The position numbers were made by a program, and so were the translations under genes. This document shows positions 8,371 to 15,572 of a stretch of DNA of 64,000 nt, in pieces. Source of the DNA: Bradyrhizobium liaoningense. Lineage in GTDB: Bacteria; Pseudomonadota; Alphaproteobacteria; Rhizobiales; Xanthobacteraceae. The first letter of the stretch is position 1. Each line of letters opens with the position of its first letter. The notes under the pieces are model-generated. The model did no database searches. It was not told the origin of the DNA and worked only from the letters and a program-made list of their open reading frames with translations. Location of the stretch: positions 1-64,000 of the forward strand of contig NZ_JAFCJS010000009.1 in the NCBI RefSeq assembly GCF_018130825.1, written 5' to 3'.

Positions 8371-8934
8371 GTGTCGAAATCCGCTTCCCGCGCCCGCCTG
8401 TTCGAGATCATCCGCCGGCGCTCATTCGGCCGTGGCGAGGTGACGCTCGCGTCGGGCCGCAAGAGCGATTTCTACTTCAACCTCAAGCCGACCATGCTCG
8501 ACCCCGAGGGCGCGACGCTGCTGGCCGAGCTGACCTATGAGGCGCTGAAGGACGACCAGCTCGATTTCATCGGCGGGCTCGAGATGGGCGCGGTGCCGCT
8601 CGCCGGCGCGCTGGCGCAGATCTCCTGGATCAAGGGCCATCCGATCGCCGCCTTCTTCGTGCGCAAGAAGCCGAAGGAGCACGGCGCCAAGCTCGCGATC
8701 GAGGGCCTGCCCAAGGGCGAGACGCTGGCCGGCAAGCGCGTCGTGATCGTCGAGGACGTCACCACCACCGGCGGCTCGGCGATGAAGGCGGTGGAATCCG
8801 TGCGCGAGACCGGCGCCGAAGTAGTGCTGGTGCTGACCATGGTCGACCGCGAGGAAGGCGCCACCGACACGTTCGGTGCGGCCGGCCTGCCGTTCCGCTC
8901 GCTGTACAAGGCTTCGGAATTCTTGAAGGCTTGA
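8371..8934 (+). CDS. pyrE: orotate phosphoribosyltransferase
   Basis: Catalyses orotate plus PRPP to OMP, the fifth step of pyrimidine synthesis, in the cytoplasm. Residues carry the OPRT core: the SGRKSDFYFNLKP substrate region, FIGGLEMGAVPLAGALA, and the PRPP-binding loop VVIVEDVTTTGGSAMKAVE. The chosen start is GTG at 8371, preceded by GAGGGA about 6 bases upstream, giving 187 residues. An in-frame ATG at 8311 would add 20 poorly conserved-looking residues and lacks a ribosome site. Length fits the short bacterial PyrE group. It is not linked to other pyr genes here. Confidence 0.93.
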   Translation: MSKSASRARLFEIIRRRSFGRGEVTLASGRKSDFYFNLKPTMLDPEGATLLAELTYEALKDDQLDFIGGLEMGAVPLAGALAQISWIKGHPIAAFFVRKKPKEHGAKLAIEGLPKGETLAGKRVVIVEDVTTTGGSAMKAVESVRETGAEVVLVLTMVDREEGATDTFGAAGLPFRSLYKASEFLKA

Positions 8935-9151
8935 CGCGGCGAAACATCCTTCGCCGTCATGCCTCAGTGTGCCCCGAAAGCAACCATCCGTCCAAAGCTG
9001 CGCCCGGCCTTAAAGAGGCCACCGCCTCGTCTTGAAACCGCCTCCGCGCAACTGCTCATTTACCATCGCGCCTTATGGTGAATCATGTGCTGAGACCTGA
9101 TGGTCCCAGCCGGTTCAGTAGCGTCGGGTGGAGTTGGCATTGCGTACAGTC

Positions 9152-9964
9152 ATGTCCCATGCGCGCCGGCGGCGTCGCGCGATGCTTGTGGCCGCCATGC
9201 TTGCAGCTCCGCTGCTCGCAGCGCCTGCCCCGGTTTCGGCCGAGGGCCTGTTCGACTTCCTCTTCGGCGGCATGCAGCAGCAACGGCCGCAGCGCGAGGT
9301 GCCGCAGCAGTCGAGCTCCTATACCGATCCCTTCACCGGCCAGCAGAATGCCGCAACTCCGCAATATGTGCCGCCGACACGTTCGGCCGCGGCCGGCGGC
9401 TCGGGACCTGCCTTCTGCGTGCGCAGCTGTGACGGCAAATATTTTCCGCTGATGCGCGGCCTCGTCTCGCCCGCGCAGATGTGTCAGGCATTCTGTCCCG
9501 CCACCGCAACCAAGGTCTATTTCGGCTCCTCCATCGACGGCGCCTATTCCCAGACCGGCGAGCGCTATGCCGACAGCGAGAACGCGTTCGCCTATCGTAA
9601 GGCGCTGCGTTCGGATTGCACCTGCAACGGCCGCGAGCCGGTCGGCCTTGCCCCGGTCGATCTCGCGCTCGACTCCTCGCTGAAGGCCGGCGACGTGATT
9701 GCGACCAGCGACGGCCTCGTCGCCTATACCGGCATCCGCGTCGGCAACGACCAGGCCGCCGACTTCACGCCGGTCGCCTCCTATCCCGGCCTCACCGCGC
9801 AGGTCCGCGCCCGTCTCGGCGAGATGAAGGTCGCGCCGGTGCGCGCGGATACGGTGTCGGCGGATGCGCCAGCCCCGGCCGAGATCGTGCGTGAGGCGCT
9901 GCCTGACGTAGCCGTGCCGAAGACGACGGCGCAGAAGCCGGCGAAGCGGGCGGGGCTGGAGTAA
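9152..9964 (+). CDS. DUF2865 family secreted protein
   Basis: About 270 residues. An Arg-rich start followed by a hydrophobic core and APVSA gives a convincing Sec signal peptide. After a Gln/Pro-rich linker comes the DUF2865 core: FCVRSCDGKYFPL, MCQAFCPATATKVYFGSSID, YRKALRSDCTCNG and VIATSDGLVAYTG. Six cysteines suggest disulfides in the periplasm or envelope. The family is common in Bradyrhizobium and relatives and its function is unknown. An in-frame GTG at 9128 is an alternative start, and neither has a strong ribosome site. A perfect 30-bp palindromic repeat follows. Confidence 0.85.
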   Translation: MSHARRRRRAMLVAAMLAAPLLAAPAPVSAEGLFDFLFGGMQQQRPQREVPQQSSSYTDPFTGQQNAATPQYVPPTRSAAAGGSGPAFCVRSCDGKYFPLMRGLVSPAQMCQAFCPATATKVYFGSSIDGAYSQTGERYADSENAFAYRKALRSDCTCNGREPVGLAPVDLALDSSLKAGDVIATSDGLVAYTGIRVGNDQAADFTPVASYPGLTAQVRARLGEMKVAPVRADTVSADAPAPAEIVREALPDVAVPKTTAQKPAKRAGLE

Positions 9965-9983
9965 GCCCGAACTGCATCCAAGT

Positions 9984-10063
9984 CGTCATTGCGAGCGCAG
10001 CGAAGCAATCCAGAGTCCCTCCGCGGAAAGATTCTGGATTGCTTCGCTGCGCTCGCAATGACG
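9984..10063. repeat. 80-bp element with perfect 30-bp inverted arms
   Basis: The 30 bases at 9984-10013 (CGTCATTGCGAGCGCAGCGA...) are the exact reverse complement of 10034-10063, with a 20-base centre. It lies between the convergent DUF2865 gene and the gene at 10076. It could form a very stable hairpin in RNA from either strand. It looks like a REP/BIME-type element. Confidence 0.85.
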
Positions 10064-10075
10064 GAGGATGGAGCA

Positions 10076-10507
10076 CTATCGCCCGATGATCACCCCGATC
10101 ACGTTCGGCGCCGCCAGATATTTCTCCTCGATCGCAGCACGCGCGGCGGCGCGGTTCTCGGCTGTGAGCAGGCCGCGCTTCTCGGCCAGGATCATCCAGC
10201 AGAATCCCCACCAGTCGGTGAGCATGCCCGCCTCGCCTATGAGGTCATAGCCCTGCTCGGCAGCGAAGATGCGCGCATGCGCTTCGTCCAGCGTGTCGAG
10301 AAACAGGTGATCCTCGGTCGAGAACAGATCGTCGCTGACGTCGTCGATGGTGTAGCCCCAGATCGACTGGCACACCGCGTTGAACTCGCGGTCGAACTGG
10401 TCGTCATCGATCCGCTGCCGCCGCGCCGCCTGATGCAGCCGCGACAGCGAACGCGCGAAATCGGCGATCCGGGTGAGGGCAAACTGGTCGAAGGCAATAG
10501 TGGACAT
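10076..10507 (-). CDS. conserved hypothetical protein (acidic, no recognised domain)
   Basis: A 143-residue soluble protein that I cannot assign. It starts MSTIAFDQFALTRIADFARS and is rich in helices and acidic residues (RIDDDQFDREFN, IDDVSDDLFSTEDHLFLDTLDEAHARIF), with a Trp-rich MLTDWWGFCWMILAEKRGLL near the C-terminus. The ATG at 10507 is preceded by a purine-rich CGAGGAC. An upstream in-frame start at 10552 is less likely. Codon usage matches the neighbouring core genes, so it is probably a real gene of the lineage. It converges with the DUF2865 gene. Confidence 0.65.
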   Translation of the reverse strand: MSTIAFDQFALTRIADFARSLSRLHQAARRQRIDDDQFDREFNAVCQSIWGYTIDDVSDDLFSTEDHLFLDTLDEAHARIFAAEQGYDLIGEAGMLTDWWGFCWMILAEKRGLLTAENRAAARAAIEEKYLAAPNVIGVIIGR

Positions 10508-10634
10508 GTAGTCCTCGCGAAGTCTGGCGGACGCTAGATATTGTGTCGGCAACGCGCCGAATCACAATGATATATCAAAGGCTTGCTAAAGTGTTCTTAA
10601 TTTGTTCTGGTGACTGAAGCCGCTGTTTGAAAAT

Positions 10635-11033
10635 CGTCGTCCTGGCGAAAGCCGGGACCCATTACCCCGGTCAGCGTTGCTTTTGCGAGCTTGAGCCGCA
10701 CACATGAGCACAGGCAGCTACTACGTCTACATTCTCGCGAGTCGTCACCACGGCACGATCTATATCGGCGTGACGAATGACCTTCGCACGCGGCTCGAGC
10801 AGCACCGCTCAGGTCGTGGCTCCAAGTTCGTACAGAAGTACAAGATCTTCCGCCTCGTGCACGTCGAAGCCTTCGCCACGCCGCAGGAAGCGATCGCGCG
10901 CGAGAAGCAGCTGAAGTTCTGGAAGCGCGACTGGAAGATCAAGCTGATCGAGCAAGAAAATCCCGACTGGAATGACCGGTCGGGACTCATCTAGCGGTCG
11001 GGGTAATGGGTCCTGGCTTTCGCCAGGACGACG
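10635..11033. mobile_element. putative compact GIY-YIG mobile element with 35-bp terminal inverted repeats
   Basis: The 35 bases at 10635-10669 (CGTCGTCCTGGCGAAAGCCG...) and 10999-11033 are inverted copies with a single mismatch. The 329 bases between them are almost entirely one GIY-YIG nuclease gene (10704-10994), whose stop is 4 bases from the right arm. Related arms occur as gene-free inverted pairs at 15351-15489 and 52722-52882. This is the organisation of a transposon-like unit plus non-autonomous derivatives. Mobility is inferred, and I saw no clear target-site duplication. Confidence 0.45.
10704..10994 (+). CDS. small GIY-YIG nuclease domain protein (UPF0213 type)
   Basis: A 96-residue single-domain protein. 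YYVYILASRHHGTIYIGVTN corresponds to the GIY...YIG motif, and DLRTRLEQHRSG and AREKQLKFWKRDWKIKLIE are the conserved arginine and glutamate/lysine segments of the UriC/UPF0213 family. The GIY-YIG fold cuts one DNA strand through a metal-bound Tyr/Arg/Glu site. The cellular role of these small stand-alone proteins is poorly known. There is only a weak ribosome site. The gene sits exactly between two inverted repeats, so it may be the nuclease that moves or processes them (inference). Confidence 0.9.
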   Translation: MSTGSYYVYILASRHHGTIYIGVTNDLRTRLEQHRSGRGSKFVQKYKIFRLVHVEAFATPQEAIAREKQLKFWKRDWKIKLIEQENPDWNDRSGLI

Positions 11034-11089
11034 ATGTGGTGGGAGCTGTTGCTGAAGCAACGCTGCATCCGCTGCGCCACCTCTCCCCC

Positions 11090-11323
11090 TCACTTCGCCG
11101 CCGACACCAGCCTGTCCCCGCACGCGTTCGCATAGAACTTGCCGCCGCATTGGCGCTTGATGGTGGCGCAGCGGGCGGCGGGTGAGGCATCTTGCGGGAC
11201 AGCAAAGCCGCAGCTGAGGCCGTCGGCGCTGCGGCCGATCTTGCCGGCGGCGAAGGCCGCGCTGGAGGCGGTGATGCAGACGACGAGGAAGGTGGCGGCG
11301 GCGATTTCGATCAACAGTCGCAT
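11090..11323 (-). CDS. small secreted cysteine-containing protein
   Basis: 77 residues. A typical signal peptide (MRLLIEIAAATFLVVCITAS, then a cut after AFA) leaves a mature peptide of about 50 residues with four cysteines in GLSCGF, AARCATIK, QCGG and NACGDR, a pattern suggesting two disulfides. No family recognised. It is read opposite to its neighbours and ends about 55 bases from the right arm of the GIY-YIG element. The signal peptide and cysteines argue for a real gene, but size and lack of known relatives keep confidence moderate. Confidence 0.6.
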   Translation of the reverse strand: MRLLIEIAAATFLVVCITASSAAFAAGKIGRSADGLSCGFAVPQDASPAARCATIKRQCGGKFYANACGDRLVSAAK

Positions 11324-11517
11324 GGCGTCTCCTCCACACTGCTGGCTGAATTGGCCGGCATTCTAGCAGGAAATCCGCGTCTTTCCGTGCTCGTCCGGGT
11401 TCCCAAACGGCCCGTTCCTTGCATAAATTTACGCCAGCGCAGTGCACGCCCGCGCCAGCGATGGTTCCGGTGCAGGGGCAGGACGCGTAGGTTTAGTGGT
11501 GTTGTTTCGACCAGGAA

Positions 11518-14043
11518 GTGACCGCCTTGCAAGATCAATCGTTTCAGCCAAATTTTCCCGCTCCCGGGCAGCCCATCGACGAGCTCGCGCTGGCTGAGAT
11601 CAAGGGCGCGATCCTGGCGAAGCTGCGCCTTGCCATCGGCAAGGACGCGGGCATGGCGACCAAGCACGACTGGTACCAGGCCGCCGCGCTCGCGCTGCGC
11701 GACCGCATCGTGCATCGCTGGCTCAGCGCCGAGAAGCGCAGCTACGACGCCGGGCGCAAGCGCGTCTATTACCTCTCGCTCGAATTCCTGATCGGCCGCC
11801 TGTTCACCGATGCGCTGAACAACATGGGCCTCTTGAAGATCTTCGAGGTCGCGCTCGGCGATCTCGGCGTCTCGCTGCCCGAGTTGCGCAAATGCGAGCC
11901 GGATGCCGCGCTCGGCAATGGCGGTCTCGGACGGCTCGCCGCCTGCTTCATGGAGAGCATGGCGACGCTGTCGATACCCGCGATCGGCTACGGCATCCGC
12001 TACGATTACGGCCTGTTCCGCCAAATCATCAATCAGGGCTGGCAGCAGGAATATCCCGACGAATGGCTGAGCTTCGGCAACCCCTGGGAATTGCAGCGGC
12101 CCGAGGTGATCTATCACGTTCATTTCGGCGGCGGCGTCGAGCATGTCGACGACAAGGGCCGCGACCGCGCGATCTGGCATCCCGGCGAGACCGTGCAGGC
12201 GATCGCCTATGACACGCCGATCGTGGGCTGGCGCGGCCAGCACGTCAACGCGCTGCGGCTGTGGTCGGCGCGCTCGCCCGATCCGTTGAAGCTCGACGCC
12301 TTCAACAAGGGCGACTATGTCAGCGCCAGCGCCGAGCAGTCGCGCGCCGAGGCTATCTGCAAATTCCTCTATCCGAACGACGAAAGCCCTGCGGGCCGCG
12401 AGCTGCGGCTGCGCCAGGAATATTTCTTCGTCTCGGCTTCGCTCCAGGACCTCGTCAACCGCCACCTCACCTCCGACGGCCAGCTCCGCAGCCTCGCGAT
12501 GAAGGTCGCTGTGCAGCTCAACGACACCCATCCGAGCCTTGCCGTCACCGAGCTGATGCGCATTCTCGTCGACCTGCACAATTTCCGCTGGGACGAAGCC
12601 TGGAAGATCACGGTCGCCACCCTCTCCTACACCAACCACACGCTGCTGCCCGAGGCGCTGGAGACCTGGCCGGTCGAGCTGTTCGAGCGGCTGTTGCCGC
12701 GGCATCTCGAGATCATCTACCGCATCAACGTGCAGCATCTGGCGCTCGCCGAAGCGCGCGCCCCCGGCGACATCGACTTCCGCGCCTCGGTCTCGCTGAT
12801 CGACGAGAAAAGCGGCCGCCGCGTCCGCATGGGCCAGCTCGCCTTCGTCGGCTCGCACCGCATCAACGGCGTCTCGGCGATGCATTCGGACCTGATGCGC
12901 GAGACCGTATTCCACGATCTCAACCATCTCTATCCCGGCCGCATCACCAACAAGACCAACGGCATCACCTTCCGCCGCTGGCTGATGCTCGCGAACCCGA
13001 AGCTGACCGACCTGTTGCGCGAGACCTGCGGCGAGGCTGTGCTGGACGATCCGACCCAGCTCAGCCTGATCGAGGCGCGCGCCAGCGACGTCGAATTCCA
13101 GAAGAAATTCCGCGCCGTCAAGCACGCCAACAAGGCGGCGCTGGCGCGCCTGATCGGCGAGCGGCTCGGCATCAAGGTCGACCCGAGCGCGCTGTTCGAC
13201 GTGCAGATCAAGCGCATCCACGAATACAAGCGCCAGCTGCTCAACGTCATCGAGACGGTCGCGCTGTACCAGGCGATCAAGGACGATCCCAACGGCAATT
13301 GGGTGCCGCGGGTGAAGATCTTCGCCGGCAAGGCGGCGGCGAGCTATCGCTATGCGAAATTGATCATCAAGCTGATCAACGACGTTGCGGAAGTCGTCAA
13401 CAACGATCCCGCGATCGGCGGCAAGCTGAAGGTCGCCTTCCTGCCCGACTACAATGTCAGCCTCGCCGAAGTCATCATTCCCGCGGCGGATCTCTCCGAG
13501 CAGATCTCGACCGCCGGCATGGAAGCCTCCGGCACCGGCAACATGAAGCTGGCGCTGAACGGCGCCATCACCATCGGCACGCTCGACGGCGCCAATATCG
13601 AGATCCGCGACCATGTCGGCGCCGAGAACATCGCGATCTTCGGCATGGAAGCCGGCGACGTGATGATCCGCCGCAAGCAGGGGCTGGATGCTTCCGACGT
13701 GATCCGCAGGTCGCCGAAGCTGCAGCGTGCCATCAATGCGGTCGGCGCCGGCGAGTTCTCGCCCGGCGATCCCGGCCGCTTCGAATCCATCGCGCATGCG
13801 CTGCGCTATCTCGACCATTACATGGTCAGCGCCGATTTCGATTCCTATTACGAGGCACAGCGCGCCGTCGACGCGCGCTGGCAGGTGGCGCCGGCCTGGA
13901 CGCGCGCCTCCATCCTCAACGTCGCGCGCATGGCGTGGTTCTCCTCCGACCGCACCATCCGCGAGTATGCCGAGGAGATCTGGAACGTGCCGGTCAACCC
14001 GACCACGCCGCTGCTGCCGGATTTGCGCGACGTCGCGGGCTGA
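11518..14043 (+). CDS. glgP: glycogen/alpha-glucan phosphorylase
   Basis: An 841-residue phosphorylase that releases glucose-1-phosphate from alpha-1,4-glucan ends using phosphate and PLP. The family pattern is complete: YYLSLEFLIGR near residue 85, ALGNGGLGRLAACF, KRIHEYKRQLLNV, and the PLP-lysine segment EASGTGNMKLALNGA with the Schiff-base lysine near 677, then TLDGANIEI. The length is normal for the bacterial GlgP/MalP class. The GTG at 11518 lies directly on the AGGAAG sequence, so TTG at 11527, 9 bases downstream of it, may be the true start (838 residues). No other glycogen genes are adjacent. A small hairpin follows the stop. Confidence 0.97.
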   Translation: MTALQDQSFQPNFPAPGQPIDELALAEIKGAILAKLRLAIGKDAGMATKHDWYQAAALALRDRIVHRWLSAEKRSYDAGRKRVYYLSLEFLIGRLFTDALNNMGLLKIFEVALGDLGVSLPELRKCEPDAALGNGGLGRLAACFMESMATLSIPAIGYGIRYDYGLFRQIINQGWQQEYPDEWLSFGNPWELQRPEVIYHVHFGGGVEHVDDKGRDRAIWHPGETVQAIAYDTPIVGWRGQHVNALRLWSARSPDPLKLDAFNKGDYVSASAEQSRAEAICKFLYPNDESPAGRELRLRQEYFFVSASLQDLVNRHLTSDGQLRSLAMKVAVQLNDTHPSLAVTELMRILVDLHNFRWDEAWKITVATLSYTNHTLLPEALETWPVELFERLLPRHLEIIYRINVQHLALAEARAPGDIDFRASVSLIDEKSGRRVRMGQLAFVGSHRINGVSAMHSDLMRETVFHDLNHLYPGRITNKTNGITFRRWLMLANPKLTDLLRETCGEAVLDDPTQLSLIEARASDVEFQKKFRAVKHANKAALARLIGERLGIKVDPSALFDVQIKRIHEYKRQLLNVIETVALYQAIKDDPNGNWVPRVKIFAGKAAASYRYAKLIIKLINDVAEVVNNDPAIGGKLKVAFLPDYNVSLAEVIIPAADLSEQISTAGMEASGTGNMKLALNGAITIGTLDGANIEIRDHVGAENIAIFGMEAGDVMIRRKQGLDASDVIRRSPKLQRAINAVGAGEFSPGDPGRFESIAHALRYLDHYMVSADFDSYYEAQRAVDARWQVAPAWTRASILNVARMAWFSSDRTIREYAEEIWNVPVNPTTPLLPDLRDVAG

Positions 14044-14140
14044 TTTTCCGCGCCGTGAAATCGGCGTTACCTGCGAGGTTATTGATTTGGCAGGATAACC
14101 ATCATATTACGGCCAGGGATTTTTCTGGCCGGAGTCGATC

Positions 14141-14482
14141 GTGCCTGTCGGCGAGCATGTCAGCCCGGATGGGCAGTTTCGATTGCTGGTTATACGTCCC
14201 GACGGGGACTGGACGCTTGGGTTCGACGGTTTTCCCTGGCACACGCACGGCAGCATCCTTGCCAGTCTTTCAGGCAAGGACGAGGAAACTGCTATCGACG
14301 ACTTCGTCGCCGACCTGACCAGCGGCAAGAGCATCATTGCGTTGAAGCGCATAGGAGGCTCGGTTGCGGATGTCTGGGTCACCGATGATCCGGCAGACGA
14401 CGTTTTGAGTTCGCAGCAATATGGCCCTGGTGATGAGACGATCGAGTTTCGTCGTTGGGACGGAAGCTCAGTAGAGGTCTGA
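14141..14482 (+). CDS. conserved hypothetical protein
   Basis: 113 residues, soluble, acidic, starting with GTG. Sequence features: VSPDGQFRLLVIRPDGDWTLGFDGFPWHTHG, an apparent beta-rich start; ETAIDDFVADLTSGKSIIAL; and an end with DETIEFRRWDG. I recognise no domain. It lies 4 bases before the thioesterase gene and probably shares its transcript. Somewhat lower GC than the neighbours may indicate a recent arrival. The overall look (a small acidic protein of about 110 residues) resembles immunity-type proteins, but there is no toxin gene nearby, so no function is proposed. Confidence 0.6.
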   Translation: MPVGEHVSPDGQFRLLVIRPDGDWTLGFDGFPWHTHGSILASLSGKDEETAIDDFVADLTSGKSIIALKRIGGSVADVWVTDDPADDVLSSQQYGPGDETIEFRRWDGSSVEV

Positions 14483-14486
14483 TCCT

Positions 14487-15302
14487 ATGCACGCCAAGCT
14501 CCCACACCCGTTCGACGACGCCACCCGCATCACCGCCGGTGACAGCAGCTGGCAGGGGCACACCAGCGACGATTACTGGGCCTTTGTCGGCCCGTTCGGC
14601 GGCGCCACGGCCGCAACCATCCTGCGCGCGCTGATCGACCATCCCGAACGCGCCGGCGATCCGCTCGCCCTCACCGTCAATTACTGCGCACCGATCGCGA
14701 AGGGTCCGTTCGATCTCGACGTGCGGCTCGTGAAGGCCAACCGCTCCAGCCAGCACTGGAGCGTCGAACTGTCGCAAGGCGGCGGCGAGGTCGCAACGCT
14801 CGCCACCGCGGTGTTCGCCGAGCGCCGGCCGTCCTGGGAGCATCGGGTGGCGAAGGCCCCGGACGCAAAGCCGTTCGAACAGACGCTGCCATTCCCGAAG
14901 ATTTCGGCGTCCTGGGCCAACCAGTATGAATTCCGTTTCGTCGAGGGCGAGATGCGCATCGGGCCGCCGCAGGCCGAGCTCGCCAGCACCTACTCGAAGA
15001 TCTGGATCAGCGATCGCACGCCGCGCCAGCTCGACATGCTGTCGCTGATGTCGATGTCGGACGCCTTCTTCGGCCGCATCTTCCACGCGCGGCGCGAGCT
15101 GGTGCCATTCGGCACGGTGTCGCTGACGACCTATTTCCACACCGACAGCGAAGAGCTCGCAGCCGAAGACATCACGCGTGTCCTCGCGACCGTGGATTCG
15201 AAGGTCATGCACAGGAGCTACGCCGACCAGAACGCCGAGCTGTGGTCGCCGAACGGCCGGCTGCTCGCGACGACGACGCAGATCGCGTATTTCAAGGCGT
15301 AA
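14487..15302 (+). CDS. acyl-CoA thioesterase family protein (double hot-dog, TesB-like)
   Basis: 271 residues with two hot-dog halves. The N-terminal half has WAFVGPFGGATAATILRALI, the characteristic helix entry of the TesB-like/4HBT_3 group, and a C-terminal strand region contains VPFGTVSLTTYFHTDSEEL and YADQNAELWSPNGRLLATTTQIAYFKA, matching the family ending 'G.L.A...Q..y'. Such proteins hydrolyse acyl-CoA thioesters, with no specific chain length inferable. It follows the small gene at 14141 by 4 bases. Downstream is a gene-free inverted-repeat element. Confidence 0.85.
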   Translation: MHAKLPHPFDDATRITAGDSSWQGHTSDDYWAFVGPFGGATAATILRALIDHPERAGDPLALTVNYCAPIAKGPFDLDVRLVKANRSSQHWSVELSQGGGEVATLATAVFAERRPSWEHRVAKAPDAKPFEQTLPFPKISASWANQYEFRFVEGEMRIGPPQAELASTYSKIWISDRTPRQLDMLSLMSMSDAFFGRIFHARRELVPFGTVSLTTYFHTDSEELAAEDITRVLATVDSKVMHRSYADQNAELWSPNGRLLATTTQIAYFKA

Positions 15303-15350
15303 GGCCTCTGCGAACGCGGTGATGGACGGACGTCCCAGATCTTACCCCGA

Positions 15351-15489
15351 CGTCGTCCCGGCGAAGGCCGGGACCCATAACCACAGGGAGCAGTTTGGCG
15401 AAGATCAGCAGTTGATCCTTCGTCGGTACTAACACCGCGCGCAATCGATAGATCACGCGGTATGGGTCCCGACCTTCGCCGGGACGACA
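15351..15489. repeat. 139-bp gene-free inverted-repeat element (GIY-YIG arm family)
   Basis: The 29 bases at 15351-15379 pair with 15461-15489 with two mismatches and belong to the same arm family as those bounding the GIY-YIG gene. The interior begins CCACAGGGAGCAGTTTGGCG. The reverse complement of nearly the same stretch lies inside the element at 52722-52882, so the two are copies in opposite orientation. There is no coding capacity. Confidence 0.75.
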
Positions 15490-15524
15490 TCTGATGTGTG
15501 GTTCGCGCTAGTGCTACAAAACAA

Positions 15525-15550
15525 AAAGGGCGGCCCTAGGGCCGCCCTTT
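15525..15550 (-). terminator. rho-independent terminator of pckA
   Basis: AAAGGGCGGCCCTAGGGCCGCCCTTT is a near-perfect palindrome, 22 bases past the pckA stop on the minus strand, and is followed in that direction by TTGTTTTG. It forms a stable GC stem and a T-rich tail. Confidence 0.85.
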
Positions 15551-15572
15551 CGTATTCCAAAACGCTGCAACC

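Noticed and set aside
11311..13818. 835-codon open frame on the minus strand
   Set aside because: Antisense to glgP; its composition (Asp/Arg/His/Gln-rich, no domain) is the usual shadow of a high-GC gene.
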